Virus record (IMG/VR): IMGVR_UViG_3300024433_000007
Span: 1-54,491 of that record
Length of the DNA stretch: 54,491 nt
DNA from: a virus
Strand: one strand, 5' to 3'
The notes below the pieces were generated by a model. The model saw nothing but the letters and a program-made list of their open reading frames with translations. It made no database searches and had not been told where the DNA came from. The position numbers and the translations under genes are program-made. The stretch's first letter is position 1. Each line of letters starts with the position of its first letter. Below, piece after piece: positions 45,277 to 54,218 of the stretch.

Positions 45277-45690
45277 CTATGGATGACGGAGATTATCCAT
45301 CTTACCCCGTTGGAACTTAGGCTTGACCAGAACACCATCAGCATAATCTTTCTTAGTAGCATCCTTATCGTCTACATAAATAGATCCACTCCAAGGATAA
45401 TTCAATCCAGATTGAGCCTCATAGTACGCAGTCATCTTCAAATATCTTTCATAGACAATCTCTGCATTTTCAGTGAATGTGGAAAGTTTCGAGTCAACAC
45501 GTCTAGCTAACTTCGAGCAGATTAGCCGACAGCACGATGCACACCTTCTAAGGAACGTCGTGCTGTCAGCCTGTACTTGTGCTATTTCCTCATCTGCAAG
45601 AAGAACATCGTCTTCATCTACATCTCCAATATACAGACGTATCTTGTTTAGCTCGGTATTCAGAGCACTCGCATCATAACTAAAAGTCAT
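45277..45690 (-). CDS. Head-tail connector (adaptor) protein
   Basis: 137 aa. LNTELNKIRLYIGDVDEDDV LLADEEIAQV is the standard adaptor start ('L..VR..IGD.......L.DEEI'), and a helical bundle follows. The first gene after major capsid in the head-tail joint cluster. Confidence 0.8.
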   Translation of the reverse strand: MTFSYDASALNTELNKIRLYIGDVDEDDVLLADEEIAQVQADSTTFLRRCASCCRLICSKLARRVDSKLSTFTENAEIVYERYLKMTAYYEAQSGLNYPWSGSIYVDDKDATKKDYADGVLVKPKFQRGKMDNLRHP

Positions 45691-45710
45691 TTATCTGCCC
45701 TCCTCTGCCG

Positions 45711-45734
45711 TATTTTCAGTCGTTGAAATTACGA
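45711..45734 (+). repeat. Dispersed palindrome, copy 3
   Basis: TATTTTCA-GTCGT-TGAAATTACGA, between the connector start and the end of the capsid gene; its right end covers the capsid stop codon. Relative to the late operon it is just downstream of the capsid gene. Confidence 0.65.
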
Positions 45735-46718
45735 CTCCTCACTTACCTCAATAGCCTCACTAAAGAAAACGCCGCAACTGGATGCAACGAGCTTGATGTC
45801 CTCATAGACCGATCCTTCCACACGCTCGCCAGCGATTAATTCAAGCCTCATCTTCCGGACAGTGGTCTCTAACCTCTCACCTGTACGACCAGCCTGTATA
45901 GGCCGATTCCATCTGAAGGTATATCCTCCAGAGGGGCTTCTCTTTGAAGGTCTCGGAGCTGCGTAGACGAGCAATGCATCATTCTCGTTAAGAATATATT
46001 CCAGATTTTCGGTGTCACCTTCCTTATTGGTAGCATATATCGCAGAAGCCTTTACATATCTCTCAACTTCAAAGACTTGGGCAAGCAACTTCTCAGTTAT
46101 GATGCCCGTCTGCGTATACTTAAACCTATCCAATACGCTGGCGTGATTCTTAAGAGTTTGATGCACTCGTTCTGCAACAACGAGTGTATTAGGCATTAAG
46201 CCTGTAGCTAGCCTAATGAGAGCTTTGGCACTGTCTATATCGTCTATAGGAGTACTCAAAAGAGTGGACCACGCAGTAAAGTCCGTACCTCCTACAAGGT
46301 CATTACCCCAAACCCCTGTTCCGAAATAGGCAGCTGCCCATCTTCGCTCTCTACCTAATCGAAGCTTTTCAATGGTAAATGCCAAAGCATCATCTTCAAG
46401 ATCAAATACATCATCAGCATTCCAAATGTCCTCATCTGGAATGTCCTTATGGAATGCCCACTCATGAGCATAAAATGTTCCAGGATCTTCTAACTCATAC
46501 CCGCCCCCCTTGCTTTCAGTCAAAGGGGCACGCTTCTCAGCTTCATCACGGAACCAATAATCTTTCGCATATATCGGATACAGATCAGATTGTTTATTGG
46601 TTAAAACAACGGGGAATACCTGTGTAGCGATGTAACTGGAAGGTTCATTCATGTATGCTATACCTAAATTACTTAGATATGTATCAATATGAAGATCCGC
46701 ACCTGTTGGTTGTGGCAT
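45729..46718 (-). CDS. Major capsid protein
   Basis: 329 aa, by position between the decoration-like gene and the connector, and by pattern: YLSNLGIAYMNEPSSYIATQ VFPVVLTNKQSDLYPIYAKD YWFRDEAEKRAPLTESKGGG at the N-terminus, then LRLGRERRWAAAYFGTGVWG and MPNTLVVAERVHQTLKNHAS VLDRFKYT, and a C-terminal RWNRPIQAGRTGERLETTVR KMRLEL. These are features of a large environmental group of HK97-fold capsid proteins. Confidence 0.88.
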   Translation of the reverse strand: MPQPTGADLHIDTYLSNLGIAYMNEPSSYIATQVFPVVLTNKQSDLYPIYAKDYWFRDEAEKRAPLTESKGGGYELEDPGTFYAHEWAFHKDIPDEDIWNADDVFDLEDDALAFTIEKLRLGRERRWAAAYFGTGVWGNDLVGGTDFTAWSTLLSTPIDDIDSAKALIRLATGLMPNTLVVAERVHQTLKNHASVLDRFKYTQTGIITEKLLAQVFEVERYVKASAIYATNKEGDTENLEYILNENDALLVYAAPRPSKRSPSGGYTFRWNRPIQAGRTGERLETTVRKMRLELIAGERVEGSVYEDIKLVASSCGVFFSEAIEVSEES

Positions 46719-46745
46719 GATTCATACCTCCCTTGTTTTAAAGAT

Positions 46746-47123
46746 TTAAGATGCTGCAGGTGCATAGCCAAACTCCATTACAAGGCTAATGACTCGGTCC
46801 TCTACACCAGGCTCTAGAGCGATGCCTACGTAGCGTTCTCCCTCCGCAGCAACTACTCCGTGTGAATTTGCATCTGCTGTGATATGATCACCGACCTCTA
46901 TTGCTCCTCCACAGACTACTTTGGAGATACCCACTCTGCGGTTCTCGCAGGACTTCCCTTCCTCATCGGGTTTATTTTGTAAAATACCCACAAGCATTTG
47001 GTCTCCGCCTGTGGCCTTATCAGCTGTATATTCAGCTGACAACTGCAGGATATGAAACTGATAACTCTCAAGATCTCGGGCCGCATCCAGACTCATATCC
47101 CATATTCTTAACTCTAGGGCCAT
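46746..47123 (-). CDS. Capsid decoration-like protein (DUF2190-type)
   Basis: 125 aa between protease/scaffold and major capsid. KATGGDQMLVGILQNKPDEE GKSCENRRVGISKVVCGGAI EVGDHITADANSHGVVAAEG contains the 'VGI....P..G....V...G......GD....D..G.....' barrel pattern of DUF2190 and lambda gpD-like decoration proteins. Confidence 0.75.
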   Translation of the reverse strand: MALELRIWDMSLDAARDLESYQFHILQLSAEYTADKATGGDQMLVGILQNKPDEEGKSCENRRVGISKVVCGGAIEVGDHITADANSHGVVAAEGERYVGIALEPGVEDRVISLVMEFGYAPAAS

Positions 47124-47126
47124 TAT

Positions 47127-47753
47127 CTATTTCCTCCCGTCTACGTAGGTTTTATACAATTCCGGATTCTCTTTAACAGCACGTTTCCATGCTTCAGGGG
47201 GTTTGACTCCCTCTTTTATAAGAGCATCCACCTTAGCCTTTAATTTATCAAGAGCCGTAGCACTTTCCTGTGTTGGCCCATGACCGCTACTTCCGATCTC
47301 AGTAAAGAAACCAGAAGCATTCAATGCCTCACCATTCTCTTTGAGCTGTTCCATCATTTCTTTGGCAAGATCAGGATTCATCTTTTCGACGCTGAATATG
47401 ATACGGACCTGTTTCTGTACATCTCCAACTACTCCGATGGCCTCAATCTCCTGTGTCAATTCCAGCCGCCTTCGAGCATCCTTTTCTGTCTCAGTCTCTT
47501 TCTTGGACTCAGCTACTTCGCCTCTGAGGACTTCTATTTCCTGCCGCAGATCAGCGACCTCCTGTGTTTCTTGTCCATCACCCGCATGTTGCTCCTTATA
47601 CTCCTTAAGAGCATCTTTCTTTGCTTCAGCCTTTATAGCCTCTACATCCGGAAGATTCTCTTTAGAGACGTAACCTAACTGCTCGAAAGCTTCGGTTACT
47701 TCCTCATCGGGAACATCTGCAAGTAATGCATCAAGACTCTCTTTAAAGCCCAT
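47127..47753 (-). CDS. Nested scaffold protein from an internal start
   Basis: An in-frame ATG at 47753 (MGFKESLDALLADVPDEEVT EAF) lies behind AAAGGAGGTACTAAT inside the protease gene. It would give a 208-aa protein consisting of the scaffold only, as in lambda C/Nu3. The strong ribosome-binding site at the exact domain boundary is the evidence. Confidence 0.75.
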   Translation of the reverse strand: MGFKESLDALLADVPDEEVTEAFEQLGYVSKENLPDVEAIKAEAKKDALKEYKEQHAGDGQETQEVADLRQEIEVLRGEVAESKKETETEKDARRRLELTQEIEAIGVVGDVQKQVRIIFSVEKMNPDLAKEMMEQLKENGEALNASGFFTEIGSSGHGPTQESATALDKLKAKVDALIKEGVKPPEAWKRAVKENPELYKTYVDGRK

Positions 47754-49022
47754 ATTAGTACCTCCTTTATCAGTTGTAATGGTTTTCATGATCTGATTCC
47801 AAGAAAGAATCTGATCTACTAAACCAACCTCTAGCCCTTCCTCACCCAGGAATATTCCGGCTTCTGTAGCCTTTACATCATCAGGATTTAAATTTCTATT
47901 TCGTGCTACTGTCTTTACGAACAGATCGTACACGCTGTCAACCTTACTCTGGACATCTCCAAGAGCTTCGACGGAAATTTCCTCATGCGGAGAGAAAGCA
48001 TTCTTCTTTGCTCCAGCATAGATAGCTGTATACTTCATCCCTGCCTTTTCGTTGTACTTGCTCTGATCAGTATGAACCGCAATAACTCCAATCGATCCAG
48101 TTCCGCCAGTTCGGGGAACATAGATCTTATCCGCAGCGGATGCGATTGCATAAGCTGCAGAGTATGCGATGTCATTAACAGCAGCAATGATGGGCTTAAT
48201 CCCACGTGCATTGTAGATCTCATCTACCAGATCAAACACTCCAGAAGCCTCTCCTCCAGGACTGTCTATATCCAGCACAATCTGAGTGACCTTCGGATTT
48301 GCCAATGCACCTCGGAAACTTTCCCCGATCTGCTCATATGTCGTAAGACCAGACAGAGCAGAAATGCCTCTACCACGATGAACCAATGTATCATGAATAG
48401 GAATTACTGCGATATGAGGTTCATCCTTTTTCTTCTCTCTCGAAGAAAGCTCAAAATCGACTGCGTTGTCATCAGTCTCTAACCCGATACGATCTCCTAT
48501 CACGTTAATGATAGCATTCAACTTGTCAGGAGCAATCATTAGAGGCGTATTTACTATTCTCGTCGCAAAGCGAACAAGAAGAGCATTCTTATTTGTGGAT
48601 TCTCCTTTACCAGGACCAGGACGTTCAGCTCTCCTCATCTGCCCTCCACATTTAGGGCACTTTATCTTATCACAATGCTCTTCTGATGTTACTTTATGTC
48701 CACACTTTGTGCATTCACAATTATATGTCTCCGTTTTCATTTTTTGGCTTCCTTCTATAAGTGCATCCATCTTGATAACCTCAGCAGCGGCTTCGTATGA
48801 ACCTCCATGAGCCTTACAGTGACTTCTCGCCTCCGAAGCTGACCATGTACTCTTCGGATATCTATATGCCTGATCCTCATATTTGCCAGTAGCCTTTAGT
48901 GTTCCCCGAATGACAGAGTAGGTTTTCCCTTTGCTCTTACTCTTACGCTTGATCCTAGCCCAGGGATCTCTAAAGTCATTCGGATTGCGTAGCCTACAAG
49001 AGAATTCGTTTGGGTATGGCAT
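47127..49022 (-). CDS. S49-type prohead protease with C-terminal scaffold
   Basis: 631 aa. Residues 1-80: a capsid-protease N-terminal domain (MPYPNEFSCRLRNPNDFRDP). 101-135: zinc ribbon (CECTKCG ... CDKIKCPKCGG). 200-400: S49 (SppA/ClpP-like) protease with DIDSPGGEASGVFDLVDEIY, the nucleophile Ser288 in DIAYSAAYAIASAADKIYVP and the general base Lys339 or Lys340 about 51 residues later. From 424 a coiled-coil scaffold (KKDALKEYKEQ; ADLRQEIEVLRGEVAESKKE) follows. It matures the procapsid; the scaffold is probably also made separately. Confidence 0.9.
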   Translation of the reverse strand: MPYPNEFSCRLRNPNDFRDPWARIKRKSKSKGKTYSVIRGTLKATGKYEDQAYRYPKSTWSASEARSHCKAHGGSYEAAAEVIKMDALIEGSQKMKTETYNCECTKCGHKVTSEEHCDKIKCPKCGGQMRRAERPGPGKGESTNKNALLVRFATRIVNTPLMIAPDKLNAIINVIGDRIGLETDDNAVDFELSSREKKKDEPHIAVIPIHDTLVHRGRGISALSGLTTYEQIGESFRGALANPKVTQIVLDIDSPGGEASGVFDLVDEIYNARGIKPIIAAVNDIAYSAAYAIASAADKIYVPRTGGTGSIGVIAVHTDQSKYNEKAGMKYTAIYAGAKKNAFSPHEEISVEALGDVQSKVDSVYDLFVKTVARNRNLNPDDVKATEAGIFLGEEGLEVGLVDQILSWNQIMKTITTDKGGTNMGFKESLDALLADVPDEEVTEAFEQLGYVSKENLPDVEAIKAEAKKDALKEYKEQHAGDGQETQEVADLRQEIEVLRGEVAESKKETETEKDARRRLELTQEIEAIGVVGDVQKQVRIIFSVEKMNPDLAKEMMEQLKENGEALNASGFFTEIGSSGHGPTQESATALDKLKAKVDALIKEGVKPPEAWKRAVKENPELYKTYVDGRK

Positions 49023-49045
49023 AATTTTACCTCCTCTCTATCAGG

Positions 49046-49570
49046 TCAATCCTTTGCCTTAGTGGACTCACCACTTTTCTTTGGCTGCTCTTTAGTTGAT
49101 TTCTTTTTTACTTTAGGCTCATCTACACATTCCCCATCAGGAACATTACCCCTTTTCTTAGCAGGGATACCAAAATGAATTTCCTTATCAGGAACATCAT
49201 GAACTATCAAAGCACCTGTACCAACCAGTGCATTCCTACCAATTTTGATTCCAGAAAGTAGAATAGCTCCAGGTGCTATTCGTGCTCCCCTCTTGATATG
49301 AGGCCCTATCAATTTCTCCTCATATTTGCGCATGTGTGCAATTTTCTCCGTATTTATCATTAGAACTTTTGCACCAATATAGACAGAATCCTCTATAATA
49401 GTTCCCGCAGTAACATGTGCATACTCACCGATGAAGCAGTTGTTGCCTATTACTACACCATCCTCAATAATTACTCCATGACGGATATCACAGTTTTTGC
49501 CAATCTTGGCCGTTTCAGACTTGTACCATGTTTGACTTGTACCAGTCTCCTTCACGTTTTCTTTTTCCAT
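49046..49570 (-). CDS. Left-handed beta-helix acyltransferase, 174 aa
   Basis: Hexapeptide repeats dominate: AKIGKNCDIRHGVIIEDGVV IGNNCFIGEYAHVTAGTIIE DSVYIGAKVLM, and the C-terminal coil RIAPGAILLSGIKIGRNALV GTGALIVHDVPD then GIPAKKRG. The Lys/Glu-rich C-terminal end (KKKSTKEQPKKSGESTKAKD) is extra. Members transfer acetyl or other acyl groups to sugars (WbpD/PglD-like). Acts in the glycan cluster that reaches to the right edge. Confidence 0.85.
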   Translation of the reverse strand: MEKENVKETGTSQTWYKSETAKIGKNCDIRHGVIIEDGVVIGNNCFIGEYAHVTAGTIIEDSVYIGAKVLMINTEKIAHMRKYEEKLIGPHIKRGARIAPGAILLSGIKIGRNALVGTGALIVHDVPDKEIHFGIPAKKRGNVPDGECVDEPKVKKKSTKEQPKKSGESTKAKD

Positions 49571-49594
49571 TTTTCTCCTAATTATTATATTTTA

Positions 49595-50425
49595 TTATCC
49601 AAAAGTAAAACAGCTTTTAAATGGACGCTGCGTATATATTCGGATACCCCATTTGCGTATATAGTCCCTAAAGTCATCTGTCTCTTTATCTTCTACTCCT
49701 TCATATTTGAAGGTTTCTACATTAATCCTAAACTCATTAATCTCTACATAGGGATAGTCGATCCTTATTCTTGGACTAATATCATGATAACTGGCTATAT
49801 GGATATAATTTTCAATAATCATATTTACCATTTTTAATCTGTCCTCAGTAGGTAGAGACTCAATTTTCCTCACAAAGTGTGCAGGATTTCCGACATAGAT
49901 ACCCATCTTTAAAAGACTTACTGCTACCACAGAGTTTGCTCCAACTACTATATTATCAGCAATTAACACACCCATTAATATAGTGCTTCTATATCCAACA
50001 AGGACTCCGTTTCCTATCTTAATTCCAGTGAACCTTGCTGGATAACCCTCTAATACAGATAACCAATAACCATGAGTAATTAAGGATACATCAGGGGACA
50101 ATCCAACATCGTCGCCAATCATAATAGGCTCACATACATTTATGAAATTGTTATGTATTGTACATCGGTCACCTATTTGAAGGTTTGCTCCTGGATGCTG
50201 GCGACCACCTCCGCCTATCCTTAGTCCTGAACTGTTAAAAAGGTGCTTGCCGAAAATTATGTTATTCCCAAATATCTGAGTATTGCTACCTAATCTGCTA
50301 TAATCACCGATTCTGAATTCACCCTTTACTTTAATTAAGATGTTTTGACCGAATGTTACAGAACTGCCTATGCTGATCTGCCTTCCTATAATTTCAACAT
50401 TCTTCTTCTTATCTTCGTACTTCAT
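49595..50425 (-). CDS. Left-handed beta-helix acyltransferase, 276 aa
   Basis: Start taken at 50425, where ATGA overlaps the SDR stop. GQNILIKVKGEFRIGDYSRL GSNTQIFGNNIIFGKHLFNS SG, CTIHNNFINVCEPIMIGDDV GLSPDVSLITHGYWLS and IKIGNGVLVGYRSTILMGVL IADNIVVGANSVV are hexapeptide coils, with the catalytic-type His in ITHGYW, as in serine/maltose O-acetyltransferases. The last ~90 residues form another domain. Confidence 0.85.
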   Translation of the reverse strand: MKYEDKKKNVEIIGRQISIGSSVTFGQNILIKVKGEFRIGDYSRLGSNTQIFGNNIIFGKHLFNSSGLRIGGGGRQHPGANLQIGDRCTIHNNFINVCEPIMIGDDVGLSPDVSLITHGYWLSVLEGYPARFTGIKIGNGVLVGYRSTILMGVLIADNIVVGANSVVAVSLLKMGIYVGNPAHFVRKIESLPTEDRLKMVNMIIENYIHIASYHDISPRIRIDYPYVEINEFRINVETFKYEGVEDKETDDFRDYIRKWGIRIYTQRPFKSCFTFG

Positions 50426-51129
50426 ATAATACCGCCATTCAGATCGATACAAGTACCATTAATATATTCTGTCTTTCTAATAAAATCCACTAATCCAAAT
50501 ATATCTTCAGGATTGCCAAAGTATCCTAAAGGAATCTTTGATTTAATTATATTCTGCATATCTTTTGGAACTTCAGTAATCATACCGATGTTGAAATATC
50601 CCAATCTGATATTATTTACAGTAATTTTATATTTAGCATTCTCTACTGCAATGCTTCTGATCATTCCTGACAGACCAGCCTTCGATGCTGCATAGGCACT
50701 GGTTCCAGGAATACCTATCTGAGATACTACAGAAGAAAAATTAATAATCCTACCAAATTTATTTCCTCTCATAGCAGGCAATACTGCATGAATTACGTTA
50801 AATGTACCTATCAGATTCACATTAATTACACGTGCCCATTCGTTAACATCAGCTTTATGCAAGAATGAGCTATAGTTAATTCCCGCACAGTTAATTAAGG
50901 TTATTTCATTTATATCCTTCCTAATATTTAGAGTCTCTGAAATCCACTTCTGGACATCTGTATAATAAGATACATCAACCTTCCTGTAGTAATCGATCTT
51001 GTCGATATCAGGATATGTCACATTATAAGTTCCATATACAGATAGTTTACCATCCGAAAATCTGTTAAATAAATATTTACCGATACCTTTTGAAGCACCT
51101 GTAATCAAAATTACTACTTCATTACCCAT
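50422..51129 (-). CDS. Short-chain dehydrogenase/reductase
   Basis: 235 aa. ILITGASKGIGKYLFNRF (TGxxxGIG nucleotide site), ITLINCAGINYSSFL (NAG variant), FGRIINFSSVVSQIG and SAYAASKAGLSGMIRSIAVE with YxxxK complete the catalytic set (Ser, Tyr, Lys). Probably a FabG-like NAD(P)H ketoreductase acting on a sugar or acyl intermediate, given its neighbours. Confidence 0.9.
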   Translation of the reverse strand: MGNEVVILITGASKGIGKYLFNRFSDGKLSVYGTYNVTYPDIDKIDYYRKVDVSYYTDVQKWISETLNIRKDINEITLINCAGINYSSFLHKADVNEWARVINVNLIGTFNVIHAVLPAMRGNKFGRIINFSSVVSQIGIPGTSAYAASKAGLSGMIRSIAVENAKYKITVNNIRLGYFNIGMITEVPKDMQNIIKSKIPLGYFGNPEDIFGLVDFIRKTEYINGTCIDLNGGII

Positions 51130-51749
51130 CTTATTACTTCAAAAGCTTCGGCATATCTACTACCGATTTGAACTCCTCGCATTCTTACTATGCTCCTTAC
51201 ATACTCCTCATTAGCATAGGCTTTACCCTTTTGTGAGTTGTATGCATTTAACGCATTTAGTTTTGTAATTACGTTCTCTTCAGATAGTACAATAAAAGAC
51301 TCAGCTTGAAAACTTATATTATTCCAAGGATTTTCATATCCAAGAATCGTTATAGTTTTAAAAGCCCTTATTCCCTCCTCTGTGACAGTTGAATGATCCT
51401 GATGCAGATCATTTGTAGAGGGCAAAAGGACAAGATCAGGGCAAATATCTTTTTTGATCTTTATCAACTCATCTAGAACCTCCTGACGATGGTAGCTTAG
51501 TTCTCTGACCTTAAAATTAAAGATGATCAGATTCTCTTGGGAAATGCCCAGTTGCTTCGTTGCCTCCTTTACCTCAGTTTTCAGAATATCCTTGGGCCAC
51601 GGAGCAGGCACAGACTCTTCTGCAGTTGAGAAAGCTACATAATATATCTCCTTCTCTTCCTCTACAAATCTTGCAATACTTCCTCCGCAGCCAAACTCTC
51701 CATCGTCAGTGTGCGGAGAAAGGATTAGAAATCTGTTTATATCACACAC
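51114..51749 (-). CDS. PIG-L/LmbE-type deacetylase
   Basis: 211 aa, GTG start. SPHTDDGEFGCGGSIARFVE gives the H-x-DD zinc motif, and LLPSTNDLHQDHSTVTEEGI the H-x2-H partner. PIG-L enzymes remove acetyl groups from N-acetylglucosamine-type sugars. Fits a glycan pathway in which acyl groups are removed and replaced by the adjacent acyltransferases. Confidence 0.9.
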   Translation of the reverse strand: MCDINRFLILSPHTDDGEFGCGGSIARFVEEEKEIYYVAFSTAEESVPAPWPKDILKTEVKEATKQLGISQENLIIFNFKVRELSYHRQEVLDELIKIKKDICPDLVLLPSTNDLHQDHSTVTEEGIRAFKTITILGYENPWNNISFQAESFIVLSEENVITKLNALNAYNSQKGKAYANEEYVRSIVRMRGVQIGSRYAEAFEVIRWVMK

Positions 51750-51754
51750 TTAGG

Positions 51755-52669
51755 TTAATTCCTTATTAGCCTTTTCAATATGTCCTTAAATTGAAATGCT
51801 CTACTTACATCACTATGATTCTTTTGAACAAACTCCATAGCATCCTTCCTCATTTCAGCATAATCTTCTGGATGACCTAGGACTTCTCTTATCTGTTCAA
51901 TTACATTCTCCCTTGTTATTGGGACATAGTGGACGTAAGGCCCAAAGCCCAATATATCAAGCTCTTTCTTCCTTTCAGCTAACAGTAATGTACCTGCAGC
52001 TGGAATCTCAAAATACTTTGACACCATGCCACCGTACATTCCTGATGTTGCAATAGCACAAAAATAACTATTAAGAAACCTTGGATACTTTTCAAAGGGA
52101 ACGAAACTTCGTCCCTCAATATCAATTAGTTCAGAGATTCCATCCACATTCTTTTGACAAAGTCCTTTAATATATTCTCTGAAGGGATAATAACGATTTA
52201 TGCTTCCTGATAACAAACATTTCATTTTAGGTTCCAGATTCATTTGCAAATCCACATAGCTCTCATAAGGATGGCAGAATCCGGAAAAGAGCTCATATTT
52301 GTGGACATATTGTGGATACCATTTTGTAAATGCCTCATAAAATCCGCCCATAATTATATCACATTTCTCAAACATTTTCTTCTTGTTTTTCTCACATTCC
52401 TTATTATGATGGCATTGCAAATCCCCAAAGTAGAGGATAAGACTCGTATCTGAATCGAGCAGACCTGAAGGTATCTTAGGTCTATTATGATAAGGTATCG
52501 CATAGACAAGTGCTACATCCAATTCCTTCAGATTGGGCGTATCTGTATATATAGATGGAAAGCCGCAGATCTTTTCTATCCTATCAAACAGAGTCTTAGA
52601 TACCATACTTCTCAAACCCTGCATATGTCTCCTCTTATAAAATGTAGGTACTATAATTGCACCCTTCAT
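51755..52669 (-). CDS. Glycosyltransferase (GT-B, group 1-like), 304 aa
   Basis: The C-terminal half has the GT-B donor-site pattern: YFEIPAAGTLLLAERKKELD then NVIEQIREVLGHPEDYAEMR KDAMEFVQKNHSDVSRAFQF, as in glycosyl transferase group 1_2 (CgeB-like) proteins. The N-terminal half is less conserved (KICGFPSIYTDTPNLKELDV). Transfers a sugar from an activated donor. Overlaps the next gene by four bases. Confidence 0.8.
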   Translation of the reverse strand: MKGAIIVPTFYKRRHMQGLRSMVSKTLFDRIEKICGFPSIYTDTPNLKELDVALVYAIPYHNRPKIPSGLLDSDTSLILYFGDLQCHHNKECEKNKKKMFEKCDIIMGGFYEAFTKWYPQYVHKYELFSGFCHPYESYVDLQMNLEPKMKCLLSGSINRYYPFREYIKGLCQKNVDGISELIDIEGRSFVPFEKYPRFLNSYFCAIATSGMYGGMVSKYFEIPAAGTLLLAERKKELDILGFGPYVHYVPITRENVIEQIREVLGHPEDYAEMRKDAMEFVQKNHSDVSRAFQFKDILKRLIRN

Positions 52670-53364
52670 TTCCTTGTTCCATATGCCAAGAAAAAGTAAA
52701 TCTTTCTTCTACCCCTATATATAGAAAGAATCTTATCAAAATCAATAAGAGATTCATAACGCAATCTAACCTCTTCCTGACCTCCAAATATTCTGATATG
52801 ACCAGGTGCAGCATTATTAGGCACAGAAAATATGACCTTTCTTCCGGAAGGAATTGCTTCAAGTACGGCCAAATCATTTTCTAGATGCTCAAGCGTTTCC
52901 AAAGAGATGAAAACATCATAGTTAGCAAACTCATTTTGTATTCCCCGATCATAGAGATTACCTACAAAGAAGTCAAGATAAGGCACTCGTTCTCTGGCCA
53001 GCTTTATACAAACCTCAGAAAAATCGATTCCATGATAGTTTGTATATCCTTCATCATACAGAATCTTGGCAAGATATCCTGGCCCACATCCCAACTCGGC
53101 TATTGCTACGCCAGAATCGGCGGGAGGTAAAAGCGACAGCACCTTGTCATATAGCTTCTTCCAGTAAGTATCAGCACTTAGATCTTTGGGTATATGTACA
53201 TCATAGTATTCCGGACCCTCTTCGGGAAATACAGTAGGTCTAGATGCCACTGGTGTAGGTTTTACAGGTGCATGTTTTACAGGTGCATGTTTTATGGGAG
53301 GCAGTCCTTTTCTCTTCCTCATTCTATTTCTTGCAGCAAACTTTCTTTTTCCTATACTTACCAT
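52666..53364 (-). CDS. SAM-dependent methyltransferase with Pro/Lys repeat N-terminus
   Basis: 232 aa. GVAIAELGCGPGYLAKILYD is class I motif I (E/D-x-GxGxG) for S-adenosylmethionine; YHGIDFSEVCIKLA and FANYDVFISLETLEHLEND continue the fold. The first ~60 residues are basic and contain HAPVKHAPVKPTPV repeats, unlike the rest. Methylates a small molecule or glycan, by context. Confidence 0.85.
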   Translation of the reverse strand: MVSIGKRKFAARNRMRKRKGLPPIKHAPVKHAPVKPTPVASRPTVFPEEGPEYYDVHIPKDLSADTYWKKLYDKVLSLLPPADSGVAIAELGCGPGYLAKILYDEGYTNYHGIDFSEVCIKLARERVPYLDFFVGNLYDRGIQNEFANYDVFISLETLEHLENDLAVLEAIPSGRKVIFSVPNNAAPGHIRIFGGQEEVRLRYESLIDFDKILSIYRGRRKIYFFLAYGTRK

Positions 53365-54206
53365 TATATCCCCTTTTTTTCTAAAGCATCTCGATAAAAT
53401 TTACTGATCTTATATCCCGAACCTTCATAGTACGCATCGGGATTCTTTGTATAGCCTATCCTTTTTAAATTTTCAAACTTACGTACACGGCGATCATATT
53501 TAGAGTCTTTTTTTACGCTGGCTATATTGAATCTACTTCTATAGTAACCTTCATATTTAGGATTTCCAAATTCACAATCCTGAAATAATAAACATGGTTT
53601 ACCTAGCTCTGTGCATCTCAAATGCATCATAAACAGCGTACTGCAAACACCCGTATAGATGCTTCTCCGCAACCAGGTTGAGTATCCTTCAGCGAACTGT
53701 ATGCCGCTTCTATTTATTAAACTTTTCTTTACAGCTAGGCCACCTCCAAAAGGATAACCTAACTCCCACTTTCCAGTTCTCGTTACAAAAGATCCTCCAT
53801 TCTTGGTCTCATGTGGTACTCTTTTAGCAAATCCTGGCATACGAAGTACGCAGAAAACGTAATCAGGTTTGAGACTGCTCTGCACAATAAGTTTAAAGTT
53901 TTCAAACCATCCTTCCATACAGAACATGTCGTTGCTTAAAACTATGATCCAATCTGCATCGATGTCTGCCAGCTTCCAAGCATCATTGATGGCTTTTCCT
54001 AAACTGTTCGTGTGTTTTAGCACTAACTTATCAATAACACCTTTAGCTTTAAAATTCTTCAACATTGGCACTGTGCCATCAGTCGAGCGATTGTCTATTA
54101 CGATAAGCTCATATTCATCTCTAGGCGTCCGATCACGAATAGTTTCAATACAGAATTTAGACAATTTCTTTCTATTGTATGTAGTTACACTGATGGACGC
54201 AAACAC
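53364..54206 (-). CDS. Family 2-type glycosyltransferase, 280 aa
   Basis: Starts with GTG behind AGGAGTAAG. ISVTTYNRKKLSKFCIETIR DRTPRDEYELIVIDNRSTDG is the classic GT-A start, followed by ADWIIVLSNDMFCMEGWFEN, with SND in the DxD place, and GYPFGGGLAVKKSLINRSG. Adds a sugar to a growing glycan or to a protein acceptor. Confidence 0.88.
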   Translation of the reverse strand: MFASISVTTYNRKKLSKFCIETIRDRTPRDEYELIVIDNRSTDGTVPMLKNFKAKGVIDKLVLKHTNSLGKAINDAWKLADIDADWIIVLSNDMFCMEGWFENFKLIVQSSLKPDYVFCVLRMPGFAKRVPHETKNGGSFVTRTGKWELGYPFGGGLAVKKSLINRSGIQFAEGYSTWLRRSIYTGVCSTLFMMHLRCTELGKPCLLFQDCEFGNPKYEGYYRSRFNIASVKKDSKYDRRVRKFENLKRIGYTKNPDAYYEGSGYKISKFYRDALEKKGI

Positions 54207-54218
54207 CTTACTCCTGAT

